This document shows, one piece after another, positions 8,770 to 17,708 of a stretch of 64,000 bases of DNA. Each line of letters starts with the position of its first letter. Position 1 is the first letter of the stretch. This DNA comes from an uncultured Elusimicrobiales bacterium (GTDB lineage Bacteria > Elusimicrobiota > Elusimicrobia > Elusimicrobiales > Elusimicrobiaceae). The notes under the pieces were generated by a model. That model was not told the origin of the DNA. It saw nothing but the letters and a program-made list of their open reading frames with translations, and searched no databases. The position numbers were made by a program, and so were the translations under genes. The stretch spans positions 124,001 to 188,000 of the forward strand of contig CAKUMH010000001.1 in assembly GCA_934667625.1 (NCBI GenBank), given 5' to 3'.

Positions 8770-9519
8770 ATGAACGACAATTTGGATATGATTTACGGGA
8801 TTCATCCCGTGATGGAAGCGCTTAAAAGCAAAAAGCGCAATGTGACCCAGCTTTATGTGTCCGACAGCAAGGCCGGCCACCGCGCGGTAGAGGAGATCAT
8901 CCGTTTGGCCAAACGCGCCAATGCCCGCATTGACCGCATTGACAATAAAACGCTGGACCGCCTGACCCGCAATGCCAACCACCAAGGTATTATGGCCAAG
9001 GTGCAACCCATTAAGTTGATGAAGCTTTCCAACGCCATGTATGAGGCCGACGGGAAAAAGAAAGACCTATGGCTGGCCGTGGACGAAATGACTGACCCGC
9101 AAAATCTGGGGGCCATCATCCGCAGTGCGGCCTGCTTGGGCTTTTCCACCATTATCCTGCCGCAGCGGCGCACCGTGGGCATTACGCCCGCCGTGTACAA
9201 GGTGGCGTGCGGCGCTATTGAAAACATCAACATCGTGGAAGTGGCTAACCTTTCTGCCGCGCTGACGGACTTGAAAGAGGAAGGATTCTGGGTGTACGGC
9301 GCCGATATGGACGGCAAGCCGATCAACACGGTGGACTATGCGTCCCCGGCGGTGCTGGTGATCGGGTCCGAAGGGTTCGGCATCCGCGAAAAGACAGCCG
9401 AAAATTGCGACGAAATTGTTTCCATTCCGCAACAAGGCGGCGTGGAAAGCTTGAACGCCTCGGCCGCGGCCAGCATTATTATGTACGACATGATGGCCAA
9501 AGTGCAACTGAAGAAATAA
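8770..9519 (+). CDS. rlmB: TrmH-family 23S rRNA 2'-O-methyltransferase, RlmB type
   Basis: 249 residues, with the RNA-binding substrate domain (YGIHPVMEAL at the N-terminus) and the SPOUT domain. The three SPOUT motifs are visible: DPQNLGAIIRSA, LVIGSEGFGIR and IPQQGGVESLNASAAASI. By family it methylates G2251 of 23S rRNA. AGGAG precedes the ATG. Last gene of the ispH-pfkA-rlmB unit, closed by a strong terminator. Confidence 0.9.
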   Translation: MNDNLDMIYGIHPVMEALKSKKRNVTQLYVSDSKAGHRAVEEIIRLAKRANARIDRIDNKTLDRLTRNANHQGIMAKVQPIKLMKLSNAMYEADGKKKDLWLAVDEMTDPQNLGAIIRSAACLGFSTIILPQRRTVGITPAVYKVACGAIENINIVEVANLSAALTDLKEEGFWVYGADMDGKPINTVDYASPAVLVIGSEGFGIREKTAENCDEIVSIPQQGGVESLNASAAASIIMYDMMAKVQLKK

Positions 9520-9541
9520 CCTTCCCGTTGACAAAATTTAC

Positions 9542-9570
9542 CGCCCCGGATTTTTTCGGGGCGTTTTTTT
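9542..9570 (+). terminator. Rho-independent terminator after rlmB
   Basis: Stem CGCCCCG/CGGGGCG, 8-base loop, seven Ts. Confidence 0.9.
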
Positions 9571-9575
9571 GCCAA

Positions 9576-9614
9576 ACAAAAAGCCCAAGGGCTTCAAAAC
9601 CGTCCCTCGGGCTT
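9576..9614 (-). terminator. Rho-independent terminator of pal-cpoB-tolB
   Basis: On the minus strand an 11-bp stem (AAGCCCGAGGG/CCCTTGGGCTT with one G-T pair) is followed by TTTTTGTTT. Confidence 0.75.
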
Positions 9615-9636
9615 GTTTTCTTGGATAAAAGAAAAA

Positions 9637-10935
9637 CTAAAAGCTCCAATGCGGGGTGAAGGAATCCCCCTTCAAGTCCGCGAGTAAGTGCGGGGCACTG
9701 CCGTCCATATCCATCATGTACAGCTGGCGTTTGCCATTGCGCGTGGTGGTGAAGGCAATAAAGCGTCCGTCGGGGGACCAGGTCGGGTCCTCGTTGGAGC
9801 CGGCGTCGGTAGTCAGACGGCGGATTTGCGTGCCAGTCAAGTCCACCAAAAAGATGTCCATGGGGTGGTAGGGCGATTCACGCCCCGTAAATACAATCCA
9901 TTCCCCGGTGGGAGACCACTGCGGGCTATCCGACCAGTTGAAGGTTTTGGTCAGCGGGCGGGTTTCGCCGGTGGCAAGCTCCATGACGTAAATTTGCGGA
10001 TTGCCCGCGCGGTTGGAAACAAAGGTGATGTATTTTCCGTCGGGCGAATAAGACGGAGAACCGTCCACCGAGGCCTTGTTGGTAATGCGCCGTTTTTCGT
10101 GCGTTTCCAGGTTGTAAATGTAGATGCTCGGGTTACTGCCGCCGGAACTGGTAAAGGCCAAGGCCTTTCCGTCCGGCGAGACGCCGCCGATAAGCGACAA
10201 CCCACCGCGGATGATAATAGGCGCGATTTTGCCGGCGCGCAAGTCAATGGCAAAGATATCCGGGTTTTTGTACTTGTACGTGGTATAGAAGATACGGCCG
10301 TCCTTGCTCCAGCGCGGCAGAAGAGCAATGCTCCTGTCGTTGGTTAGCTTTTGCAAATTTTGACCGTCGTAATCCACGACGTAAATCTCTTTGTGGCGGG
10401 TGGAGTTGTTGGCAAAGGCAATTTTGGTGTCGGCAATACCGCGTTTGCCCATTAAAGACGCCACAATTTGGTCGGACGCAATGTGGGCAAGACGCCTTAG
10501 ACTGCTTTCCGTTCCTTTAAAGGCTTTGGCAAATACTGCCGTGCGGGTGGAAATATCGTACACGTAAAGCTTAATGATATAGTAGGGAGCGGCGTATGTA
10601 ATGTCCCCCGCCAGCAAATAGCTGGCCCGGGCGCGGCCCCATTGGTTGAGCGCGTTGCCCAGGTTGCCGGGCTCAAAGGCCGGGCCGTCCTCGGTTACGT
10701 CAAAATAGCGCATAAACAGCAGGTCGGCACGCATGACATCGTGCACCTGCACGGCGGCGGCCTGTGCTTTTTCGCCGTTAAAGCGGAAAGGCGGCATGCC
10801 AATGGCGGGCAGACGTTTATCCCCCACCGAAGTAATGCCGATGTACACATCCGTCTTGGGCTGCGCCGCAAACAAAGCAACGCAGGAAACCGATAAAACA
10901 GCCAATACAGCGAAAATGGGAAACAGTTTTTTCAT
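9637..10935 (-). CDS. tolB: TolB beta-propeller protein of the Tol-Pal system
   Basis: 432 residues. An N-terminal signal peptide (MKKLFPIFAVLAVLSVSCVALFA) is followed by the TolB alpha/beta domain and a six-bladed propeller whose WSPDG/YSPDGKYITFVSNR repeats are clear from about residue 200 on. In the periplasm TolB binds Pal and helps constrict the outer membrane at division. The gene follows cpoB by 28 bases. No good ribosome binding site precedes the ATG, so translation may depend on coupling. tolQ, tolR and tolA are not in the window. Confidence 0.92.
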   Translation of the reverse strand: MKKLFPIFAVLAVLSVSCVALFAAQPKTDVYIGITSVGDKRLPAIGMPPFRFNGEKAQAAAVQVHDVMRADLLFMRYFDVTEDGPAFEPGNLGNALNQWGRARASYLLAGDITYAAPYYIIKLYVYDISTRTAVFAKAFKGTESSLRRLAHIASDQIVASLMGKRGIADTKIAFANNSTRHKEIYVVDYDGQNLQKLTNDRSIALLPRWSKDGRIFYTTYKYKNPDIFAIDLRAGKIAPIIIRGGLSLIGGVSPDGKALAFTSSGGSNPSIYIYNLETHEKRRITNKASVDGSPSYSPDGKYITFVSNRAGNPQIYVMELATGETRPLTKTFNWSDSPQWSPTGEWIVFTGRESPYHPMDIFLVDLTGTQIRRLTTDAGSNEDPTWSPDGRFIAFTTTRNGKRQLYMMDMDGSAPHLLADLKGDSFTPHWSF

Positions 10936-10963
10936 AAAACGGGAAAAGGCACCCGGGAGTGCA

Positions 10964-11665
10964 TTATTTTAATTTTGCCAGCTCCGCCTTGGCACGTTTG
11001 GCCTCGGAGGAGGAGGGGAATTCCTGCACGACGGAGGCCAGATAGCGTTTGGCCTCATCGGTCTTGCCCAGGGGGACAATGCTTAACGCATATTTTAAAC
11101 GGGCGGCAGGGATGAATTTGCTTTTGGGAAATTTTTGCAAGAGGGTGGCGTAGGCCACAGCCGCGGGCTTGGTCTGCCCGGCGGCTACGTAAGCATCGCC
11201 TAAATAAATATAGGCCTGCTCTACATTTTCGCTTTGCGGATATTTGGAAATGTAAAGTTTGAAACCCATGGCGGCCGGTTCATAGGAACCTTTGTCAAGG
11301 TGACTCTTGGCCTCGGCAAATAAATCGGAGGGCAGGAGTGCGGCCTGCTGGGCTTGCTGCTGTTCCGCCTCGGCCGCGGCTTGAGCCACTGGACGGACGG
11401 AAGCGGTTAGGTCATCCAACTTGGCGGAAAGCTTGAAAATTTGGGAATCCACCTGCGCCAAGTTCTCGCTGGAAACGGACAAATTGTTGTTCAGTTCGTC
11501 CATTTTGTTGGCCAATTCGGCCTGGTTGGACTGCATTTGCACAATCGTGGCGTTGAGCTCCTGAAGCTGCAACTTAAGCGTGCTCATATCGCGCTCGCTG
11601 GCAATGCAGGCGGACAATAAAAAGCCCGAACCTGCCATAAAAAGTAGTTTTAATCCATTTTTCAT
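10964..11665 (-). CDS. cpoB: CpoB/YbgF-like Tol-Pal accessory lipoprotein
   Basis: 233 residues. Signal ends in the lipobox LLSAC (Cys20). Residues about 25-100 form a coiled coil (trimerisation in CpoB), then an Ala/Gln linker and TPR repeats from about 120 (FAEAKSHLDKGSYEPAA, AYIYLGDAYVAAGQTKPA, YALSIVPLGKTDEA). CpoB co-ordinates Tol-Pal with peptidoglycan synthesis. Unlike E. coli CpoB this one has a lipobox. Located between pal and tolB, with gaps of 31 and 28 bases. Confidence 0.88.
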   Translation of the reverse strand: MKNGLKLLFMAGSGFLLSACIASERDMSTLKLQLQELNATIVQMQSNQAELANKMDELNNNLSVSSENLAQVDSQIFKLSAKLDDLTASVRPVAQAAAEAEQQQAQQAALLPSDLFAEAKSHLDKGSYEPAAMGFKLYISKYPQSENVEQAYIYLGDAYVAAGQTKPAAVAYATLLQKFPKSKFIPAARLKYALSIVPLGKTDEAKRYLASVVQEFPSSSEAKRAKAELAKLK

Positions 11666-11696
11666 TTTAGGTCCGGGCTCCTTATCTAAAAGTCAA

Positions 11697-12206
11697 TTAT
11701 TTAACTTTTAAAAGCGTGTCAGCTCTGCGGTTTTTGGCCCAGCAGGACTGCGTGGCTTCGTAGCAAACCGGTTTTTCTTCGCCGTAAGAAACGGTGGCGA
11801 TGTTCGCTTCCGGAATACCCAAGCGCACATAGTACGCTTTTACTTCGTCGGCGCGTTTTTGGCCCAAGGCGATGTTGTAAGCAATGGTGCCTCTGTCATC
11901 GCAGTTGCCTTCCACGGTCACTTTGTAAGAAGCGACAGCACCGGCAGACTTGATGGCTTGCGCGTTAGCTTCCACAATTTTGCGGGCATCGGCGGACAAG
12001 TTGTATTTGTCCAAAGCGAAGTGTACCACACCGAGCGCCACTTCCTGGGCAGGAACTTCTTCAACCGTTTCGGTTTCTTCCAGCACCATTTCGGTACCGT
12101 TACCGGCGGTGAGGTCGGCATTGGCGTCATCTTTTACGTTCTTTTTGCAGGCGGTCAAGCCGGCGGCCAAGGCCAACACCAAAACTACTCTGAGTAAGTT
12201 TTTCAT
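11697..12206 (-). CDS. pal: Peptidoglycan-associated lipoprotein Pal
   Basis: 169 residues. Lipobox GLTAC (Cys20), an acidic linker, then an OmpA-like peptidoglycan-binding domain (about 60-169) with FALDKYNLSADARKIVE, VEGNCDDRGTIAYNIALGQKRADEVKAYY and a final RRADTLLKVK. The domain normally has the phrase GHTD; here GNCDDRGT matches Pal. It tethers the outer membrane to the cell wall. First gene of pal-cpoB-tolB; the order is the reverse of the proteobacterial tolB-pal-cpoB. A promoter is visible at 12243-12272 and TAGGAG precedes the ATG. Confidence 0.92.
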   Translation of the reverse strand: MKNLLRVVLVLALAAGLTACKKNVKDDANADLTAGNGTEMVLEETETVEEVPAQEVALGVVHFALDKYNLSADARKIVEANAQAIKSAGAVASYKVTVEGNCDDRGTIAYNIALGQKRADEVKAYYVRLGIPEANIATVSYGEEKPVCYEATQSCWAKNRRADTLLKVK

Positions 12207-12242
12207 TTCTTTCTCCTAATAGGTATTTACTTCTACACATAA

Positions 12243-12272
12243 ATATTAGCAGACTTTGCCCCCCCGGGTCAA
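12243..12272 (-). promoter_or_regulatory. Sigma70-type promoter of pal operon
   Basis: On the minus strand TTGACC (12267-12272), an 18-base spacer and TAATAT (12243-12248), with a leader of about 30 bases. Confidence 0.65.
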
Positions 12273-12357
12273 ATGTGTTTTACGTATAAATCTGCCTTTT
12301 ATGCGCACTTTATGGTAACTTTTTATCCGTCTTTTGGCGTTTCTTTTTTTGCATTAG

Positions 12358-12388
12358 AAAAGCCGGCCCCTGCAAGAGGCCGGCTTTT
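12358..12388 (-). terminator. Rho-independent terminator of gatB
   Basis: Perfect 11-bp stem AAAAGCCGGCC/GGCCGGCTTTT with a 9-base loop, 20 bases beyond the gatB stop. Confidence 0.85.
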
Positions 12389-12407
12389 GAAACTTTTGCC
12401 GCAGCGG

Positions 12408-13853
12408 TTAAGCAAGCAGTTTGGCCAAGAGCTGGCTGATGATGCGCGGGTTGGCTTTGCCCTTGCTCTGTTTCATCACGCCGCCCACCAAGGCGCCGAT
12501 AGCAGCTTTGTTGCCTTTTTTATAATCAGCCACAGCCTTGGGGTTGGCCTCAATCGCGGCCTTGGCCCAAGCTTCCAGCTGGCCTGCGTCGCTCACCTGC
12601 ACCATACCGCGTTTTTCTACCACGGCGGCGGGAGCTTCGCCGGTCTTCCAAATTTCGTCAAACACCTCGCGGCCCTGCTTGCGGGTGATTTTGCCGCTTT
12701 CCACCATTTCCAGCAGCTCGGCTAACCTGGCGGCAGGGATGGGAGAGTCCTGGATTTCTTTCTTTTCGGCGTTTAGCATGCCTAAGAGGTCCGTTTGAAT
12801 CCAGTTGGAGGCGGTTTTTAAAGAGACCTTTTTACCCTTTACCAGTTCCTCAAAATAATCCGCAATTTCGCGCGAACTGGTCAAGACCCCCGCATCGTAC
12901 GCGGACAAGCCGGCCGCCGTAAAACGGGCTTCTTTGGCAGACGGCAACTCGGGCATGTGGGCCTTTACTTTTTCCAGCCAGTCGTGCCGAAGCACCACGG
13001 GCGGCAAGTCCGGCTCCGGGAAGTAGCGGTAGTCCAAGGCGTCCTCTTTGGAGCGCATGGGCTTGGTGACCAGTTCCACTTTGTCCCACAGGCGGGTTTC
13101 CTGTTTAACCTGGCCGCCGGCGTTTAAAATTTCCGTCTGGCGGTTGATTTCGTAATACAGGGCATCCTTGACGGCTTTAAACGAATTTAAATTTTTAATT
13201 TCCGCACGCGTGCCGAATTTTTCCGTGCCCTGCGGGCGCAGGGAAATGTTCACGTCCACGCGCAGTTCGCCTTTTTCCATATCGCAATTGGAGGCGCCGA
13301 CCCAGCGCATGAGGCGTTTGATTTCGGTCAAATAGGCATAGGCTTCTTCGGGCGAGCGCATATCCGGCATGGACACAATTTCCAAAAGTGGGCAGCCGGA
13401 GCGGTTGAAATCAATCAACGAATACGTGCCCTCGTGCGAGGATTTACTGGCGTCCTCTTCCAAGTGTGCGTGGTGGATGCCGATGCGTTTCTTTTGCAAA
13501 TCTTCCTTGGGGCCGAAGGTAATTTCAATATATCCCGCGCCGTTGATCGGTTCGTCATACTGGGTGATTTGGTAGCCCTTGGGCAAATCCGGGTAAAAAT
13601 AGTGCTTGCGCGAGAAGGACGAATACTCGTTGGTTTGGCAGTGCATGCTTAACCCGGCACGCACGGCAAGCTCCAAGGCGCCTTCCGTCAAAACGGGCAG
13701 CACGCCCGGATGACCCGTACACACCGGGCAAACGGTCGTGTTGGGTTTGGTGTCTTCGCTCACGCCGTTGGGGCAGGAGCAAAACAGTTTGGTTTTACTG
13801 GCAAGCTGGACGTGTATCTCCAGCCCGATAACAGGTTCAAATACGGTAGTCAC
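12408..13853 (-). CDS. gatB: Aspartyl/glutamyl-tRNA amidotransferase subunit B
   Basis: 481 residues. Begins VFEPVIGLEIHVQLASKTKLFC, the GatB signature, continues with the catalytic cradle (Cys-rich FCSCPNGV..PNTTVCPVCTGHPG zinc-type motif, FYPDLPKGYQITQY, LNSFKAV) and ends in the helical plus YqeY-like tail domain that binds tRNA. It amidates Glu-tRNA(Gln) or Asp-tRNA(Asn). gatA and gatC are not adjacent. The start is a GTG at 13853 with AGGAGAG upstream. It diverges from murJ and both -10 hexamers overlap. Confidence 0.93.
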   Translation of the reverse strand: MTTVFEPVIGLEIHVQLASKTKLFCSCPNGVSEDTKPNTTVCPVCTGHPGVLPVLTEGALELAVRAGLSMHCQTNEYSSFSRKHYFYPDLPKGYQITQYDEPINGAGYIEITFGPKEDLQKKRIGIHHAHLEEDASKSSHEGTYSLIDFNRSGCPLLEIVSMPDMRSPEEAYAYLTEIKRLMRWVGASNCDMEKGELRVDVNISLRPQGTEKFGTRAEIKNLNSFKAVKDALYYEINRQTEILNAGGQVKQETRLWDKVELVTKPMRSKEDALDYRYFPEPDLPPVVLRHDWLEKVKAHMPELPSAKEARFTAAGLSAYDAGVLTSSREIADYFEELVKGKKVSLKTASNWIQTDLLGMLNAEKKEIQDSPIPAARLAELLEMVESGKITRKQGREVFDEIWKTGEAPAAVVEKRGMVQVSDAGQLEAWAKAAIEANPKAVADYKKGNKAAIGALVGGVMKQSKGKANPRIISQLLAKLLA

Positions 13854-13872
13854 AATAATTCTCTCCTAAATT

Positions 13873-13880
13873 ATTATAAT
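13873..13880. promoter_or_regulatory. Palindromic bidirectional -10 element between gatB and murJ
   Basis: ATTATAAT is its own reverse complement, giving TATAAT on both strands (13875-13880 plus, 13873-13878 minus). Rightward, it ends 7 bases before the murJ ATG (leaderless geometry). Leftward it gives a leader of roughly 13 bases that still holds the gatB ribosome site. Confidence 0.6.
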
Positions 13881-13887
13881 ATCAAAT

Positions 13888-15402
13888 ATGGTTCATCTTT
13901 TTAAGCCCACCTCTTATTCTTTTGGGGCCGCTTTGGCGGTAGGCGCCACATTGGCGTGGAAGTTGGTGTCCTTTGCCAATGCGTTGCTGATTGCACTGTA
14001 CTTTGGCGCCGGACGCTCCACGGATGTATATTTTTACCTCATTATGTTTATGGGTTTTGGCGTTACGTTTTTACAGCGTATGAACGCCGCCGTGCTCATT
14101 CCCGAGGCTATGGCCCAGGATGCCCAAACGCCAAACGGCGGGCGCCCCCTGTTAAACGGTTTTTTGTATTTTTATGTCGGGCTGGTTGTGCTGCTGGGCG
14201 CAGCCGGGTGGCTGTGCCCGGTGTGGCTGACTTCTTTCTTTTCGCGCTTTGACGTCGCCCAGCTGGAAGCGGACAAAGCCATGCTGGCCGGCGCGTTTGT
14301 GCTCTTTGGGCTGCAAGCGCTGACGGCTTATTTAAACGCCGTGTTGGAAATGTACCGCCGCTTTATGGCGGCGTTGTTTACCCCGTTAAATGCTTTGTTT
14401 CCGCTGCTGTTTTTGCTCCTTTTTGGCCATATTTGGGGCATTATTAGCATGATTTACGGCTTTTTGGCCGCCAATTTGGTGCAAATTATCGCCTTTTTGT
14501 GGGCGATGAAGCGGGAACTGGCGTGGGATTTTTCCGCCGTTTGCCTGCGCGGCCACCAAAAACTGGCCGGAAATTTGCTCAGCAGCCAGCTGATAGAAGG
14601 GGCCAATATCGTCAGCAGTTTACTGCCGCTATACCTGCTAAGCGGGCTTGGCGCGGGGGCCGTCAGCGCGCTTAACTACGCCAAACAGCTGGCGGATTCC
14701 CCCACGGAAATCTTCACCCAGCGCGTGACCAACGTGTCTAAAATCCAACTGACCGAAAGTGCTGCACGGCAGGATTACAACAAACTAAATGCCGATTTTC
14801 TCTCCACCCAGCATTTTTTGCTTTTTTTGCTAACGCCGCTGGCGGTGTTTACCTGTTTTTATGCGCCGGAAATTGTATCGCTGTTTTTTGAGCGCGGAAA
14901 CTTTACCCCGCAGAACGCACAGGGAGCGGCGGCCTTTTTGCGCCCGCTCATGGTGATGATGTGGTTTATGGCGCCGATTTTAATGCAAAATAACACGGTG
15001 GCCGCCGGGCGGAAGGTGAAGGAAAGCTTGCCCTATGCGCTGGCGGGCATTTTGCTTTTTATCGGGCTCGTGCCGTTTACAATGAAATGGTGGGGCCCTT
15101 ATGCGTATCCGTACACGCAAGCGGGCTGCTGTGTGGTGAGCTTGGGAATCAATTACCTGCTGTTTAAAAAACATTTTGCACAGGTGGAATATGTGTATTC
15201 CCTGCGGCAGGCGGCCAAGCTGGTGGCCGTGAACATTTTGGCGCTCTTTCCGTCTGCCGTATTTGCGTTTTTCGGGCCACGGTTAAATGCGTTTTTTACA
15301 CTGCTGGTTGGGGGAATTATCTTTTTGGCCGCGCTGTTTTGGCTTTCCCGCCAAAGCGGAGACTGGGCTATTTTTAAAAGCCAACTGAGCAAACGGGCCT
15401 AA
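13888..15402 (+). CDS. murJ: Lipid II flippase MurJ (MviN)
   Basis: 504 residues with about 14 membrane helices along the whole length, the MOP-superfamily layout. Family phrases include FGAGRSTDVYFYLIM, LGAGAVSALNYAKQLADSP and FFERGNFT. MurJ flips lipid-linked peptidoglycan precursor across the inner membrane. The start at 13888 follows the -10 hexamer directly and has no Shine-Dalgarno. The stop overlaps the end of the convergent GT9 gene by 4 bases. Confidence 0.92.
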   Translation: MVHLFKPTSYSFGAALAVGATLAWKLVSFANALLIALYFGAGRSTDVYFYLIMFMGFGVTFLQRMNAAVLIPEAMAQDAQTPNGGRPLLNGFLYFYVGLVVLLGAAGWLCPVWLTSFFSRFDVAQLEADKAMLAGAFVLFGLQALTAYLNAVLEMYRRFMAALFTPLNALFPLLFLLLFGHIWGIISMIYGFLAANLVQIIAFLWAMKRELAWDFSAVCLRGHQKLAGNLLSSQLIEGANIVSSLLPLYLLSGLGAGAVSALNYAKQLADSPTEIFTQRVTNVSKIQLTESAARQDYNKLNADFLSTQHFLLFLLTPLAVFTCFYAPEIVSLFFERGNFTPQNAQGAAAFLRPLMVMMWFMAPILMQNNTVAAGRKVKESLPYALAGILLFIGLVPFTMKWWGPYAYPYTQAGCCVVSLGINYLLFKKHFAQVEYVYSLRQAAKLVAVNILALFPSAVFAFFGPRLNAFFTLLVGGIIFLAALFWLSRQSGDWAIFKSQLSKRA

Positions 15403-16580
15403 GGCTTTAAAAGCTGTCTTAGGGCAGACAGTACAGTCTCTGCAGATACGGCGGCGGTGCACGGAGGCTCCGCGTGCCCCAGCGGGCAGGTGAACATCCA
15501 GTCCGCCGTGCTCCACATACACCCGCCGCACGAACCCGCCGCTAAATTGATATTTTTAGTATAACCGAAAAACTTTTGGTCCGTCGGACCAAAGATGACT
15601 ACGCTTTTTACATTCAAATACTGCGCCAGCTGCACAAGGCCGCTCTCCGTATCCACATGCGCGCACGCACCGCTAAGCAAGGCCGGCAGATCTTGCAAGG
15701 CTGTTTTTCCTACTAAACAGACATCTGCCTCCGGGTAGACGGGGCTGTTTTTCCCGCCCAACTGCACTACTTTTAGGTGCGGATATTCTTTTTTAAACAA
15801 GCGCAGGAAATCGCGCCAATGAGCCGCGGGCCACGCGCGCGTTGGGCGCGTTGTACCGACGGTTTGGGCCGTGCTGATTCCGTCATGAAAAGTGATATAT
15901 TGCTGCGGTGCAAGCCCCCACCGGGGAAGAGCCTTTAAATCGGACGGGAGCCTCTCCGCCGTATCGTGCAGCAGGGTAACGCCGCCGGTATAGCTAAGCA
16001 AATCAAAACGGCGGCCGCCCTGCGCCTGCAGCCAGCGCCCCAGCGGCCATTCGGTCAAAAAAGGATCCTCTAGCAGGGAGCCCAAATGCTGCTGGGCCGC
16101 TTGCGCCTGCTTGAAAACAGGCAGGAAGGACGGGGCCAGTTCCGCCAGCCGCGCTTCGTCCGCGTGTAAAAATTTAACGGACAGACCTGCGAGCAACGCT
16201 AAATCGTACGATAAATAATTGATATGTTGAGTGGGCAAAATCCGCACGTTCTTCTCCGCCCCAAACAGCAGGTGGGCCACCCCAGGCAGTGGCGCATAAA
16301 CAGCAAATTCCGCCGTTGGCAGCAGCTGCCTATACGCCGAGACCAACCGTTTGGCACACGCCGCGTCACCCAAGCCGCCGGAAAGCCAAAAGAATACGCG
16401 TACTTGGGCCCCTTTGGGTTCCACGCGACGCAAACGCCGGCTCAGTTTGGCCAGCAGCTGTTTTTTAAACGTGCTCCACCAAAAGGCCCCGCGCACCACG
16501 CGGCTGTCGCGGCCGCGAACGTTGAGCGTTTCCTGTAAGTCCTTTAGCGAGAGCTGTGTTTGCGGGTCATTCCAGTTCAT
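15399..16580 (-). CDS. GT9-family glycosyltransferase (heptosyltransferase-like)
   Basis: 393 residues with the GT-B GT9 pattern: an N-terminal nucleotide-independent lobe beginning VRVFFWLSGGLGDAACAKRLV, and a C-terminal lobe with RAWPAAHWRDFLR, LSGACAHVDTESGLVQLAQ and VVIFGPTD. A Cys cluster near the end (SCGGCMW, FTCPLG, PPC) is common in this family. Such enzymes add heptose or similar sugars to LPS core or other envelope glycans. Its ATG overlaps the last codons of the GT4 gene by 4 bases, so the two are translationally coupled. Confidence 0.82.
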   Translation of the reverse strand: MNWNDPQTQLSLKDLQETLNVRGRDSRVVRGAFWWSTFKKQLLAKLSRRLRRVEPKGAQVRVFFWLSGGLGDAACAKRLVSAYRQLLPTAEFAVYAPLPGVAHLLFGAEKNVRILPTQHINYLSYDLALLAGLSVKFLHADEARLAELAPSFLPVFKQAQAAQQHLGSLLEDPFLTEWPLGRWLQAQGGRRFDLLSYTGGVTLLHDTAERLPSDLKALPRWGLAPQQYITFHDGISTAQTVGTTRPTRAWPAAHWRDFLRLFKKEYPHLKVVQLGGKNSPVYPEADVCLVGKTALQDLPALLSGACAHVDTESGLVQLAQYLNVKSVVIFGPTDQKFFGYTKNINLAAGSCGGCMWSTADWMFTCPLGHAEPPCTAAVSAETVLSALRQLLKP

Positions 16581-17659
16581 TGGACGGCATCCTTACATAA
16601 CCTTTCGTACGCATCTAAATACTTCTGCAGTGAAAAACGGCTGGTAACTTCTTGGGCTTTTTTCCCAAAGCGCTGGCGTTTGGCATCGTCCTGCATCAGC
16701 TCGGCCAGTTTGGCGGCCAGACGCTCCGTATCGTTTTGTTTGACCAAAAAGCCGTCTACACCGTCGCGGATGATGACATCCGGCCCCGTGCAGGAAAAAC
16801 TGACGGCCGGCACCCCAAAGGCCATGGCCTCCAAAAGCACCATCGGAAATCCCTCCGCCCGCGAGGACATGGCATATAAATCCGCATGGCAGTACACCCC
16901 ATTTAAACCCTGCTGCGGCGGCACAAACGAAACACTGTAAAGTATATCCAGGGTATCGGCCAGGCCCTTTAGTTCAGCCTCGTCCGGCCCGGCCCCAATT
17001 AGGCACAGCCGCCAGTTGGGAAAATCGTCACAGACGCGGCGCCAGGCTTGAAGTAATCGGTCAAAACCTTTTTGCTTGACCAGGCGGCCAACCGCCACCA
17101 CATATTTTTTATCCGCCTGCATAAAGGACGGACGCGGAAAGACCCCTTCCGCCGGCGCAAGCGCCGGATTGTACACAATCTGCACGCGCCACGCAGGGTG
17201 ATACATCGCTAAAAATTTGCGGTCCCGTTCCGAAAGGACCGTGACCTTTTTGGCACGGGAAAGCAGAAAATTGCGCAGTAATTTCCACTTCCATTTTTCC
17301 GGCGGACGCCGCACATCCAGATGGTCGGCAAAAATGTACGGCACGCGCAGCAGCCAGCACGCGCCCAGGACGCTTAACGTCATAAAACTGATGACCACCT
17401 CCGGCCGCGTACTCCGCACGGCACGGACAATCTGCCACAGGCGGGAAGCGGCCGTGAACAACCCGTTTTTTTGAAGGACGGGCAAGTGGAGCCGCACGCG
17501 GGAGACGTCCGCCGGAACAGCATAAAAATCCGGCACGGCGTTGCACATAGTTAAAAGCGTTACTTCGTGACCGCGCGAAGCCAAGCCGCCGCACAGATGC
17601 GTCATCACGCGTTCCGCGCCGCCACAACCCAAGGTTCCAATCACACATGTAATCTTCAT
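16577..17659 (-). CDS. GT4-family glycosyltransferase
   Basis: 360 residues. Starts MKITCVIGTLGCGGAERVM, the N-terminal Gly-rich loop of GT-B enzymes, and carries the GT4 donor-site region VAVGRLVKQKGFDRLLQAW and E-G-FPMVLLEAMAFGVPAVSF (EX7E motif). It transfers an activated sugar to a growing envelope glycan; substrate unknown. The ATG at 17659 with GGGAG upstream is preferred over a start ten codons earlier that would run into the upstream terminator. It overlaps the GT9 gene by 4 bases. Confidence 0.85.
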   Translation of the reverse strand: MKITCVIGTLGCGGAERVMTHLCGGLASRGHEVTLLTMCNAVPDFYAVPADVSRVRLHLPVLQKNGLFTAASRLWQIVRAVRSTRPEVVISFMTLSVLGACWLLRVPYIFADHLDVRRPPEKWKWKLLRNFLLSRAKKVTVLSERDRKFLAMYHPAWRVQIVYNPALAPAEGVFPRPSFMQADKKYVVAVGRLVKQKGFDRLLQAWRRVCDDFPNWRLCLIGAGPDEAELKGLADTLDILYSVSFVPPQQGLNGVYCHADLYAMSSRAEGFPMVLLEAMAFGVPAVSFSCTGPDVIIRDGVDGFLVKQNDTERLAAKLAELMQDDAKRQRFGKKAQEVTSRFSLQKYLDAYERLCKDAVQ

Positions 17660-17675
17660 AACACTCCCGCTTATA

Positions 17676-17700
17676 AAAAGCCCCGGCAAAACGTCGGGGC
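17676..17700 (-). terminator. Terminator between the two GT4 genes
   Basis: On the minus strand GCCCCG/CGGGGC with a GT-rich loop followed by five Ts, between the stop of the upstream glycosyltransferase and the start of the next. It would make the pair only partly co-transcribed. Confidence 0.7.
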
Positions 17701-17708
17701 GGGAAAAA

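Noticed and set aside
17676..17700. Single operon for all three glycosyltransferases
   Set aside because: A clear terminator separates the 17709-18716 gene from the GT4/GT9 pair.
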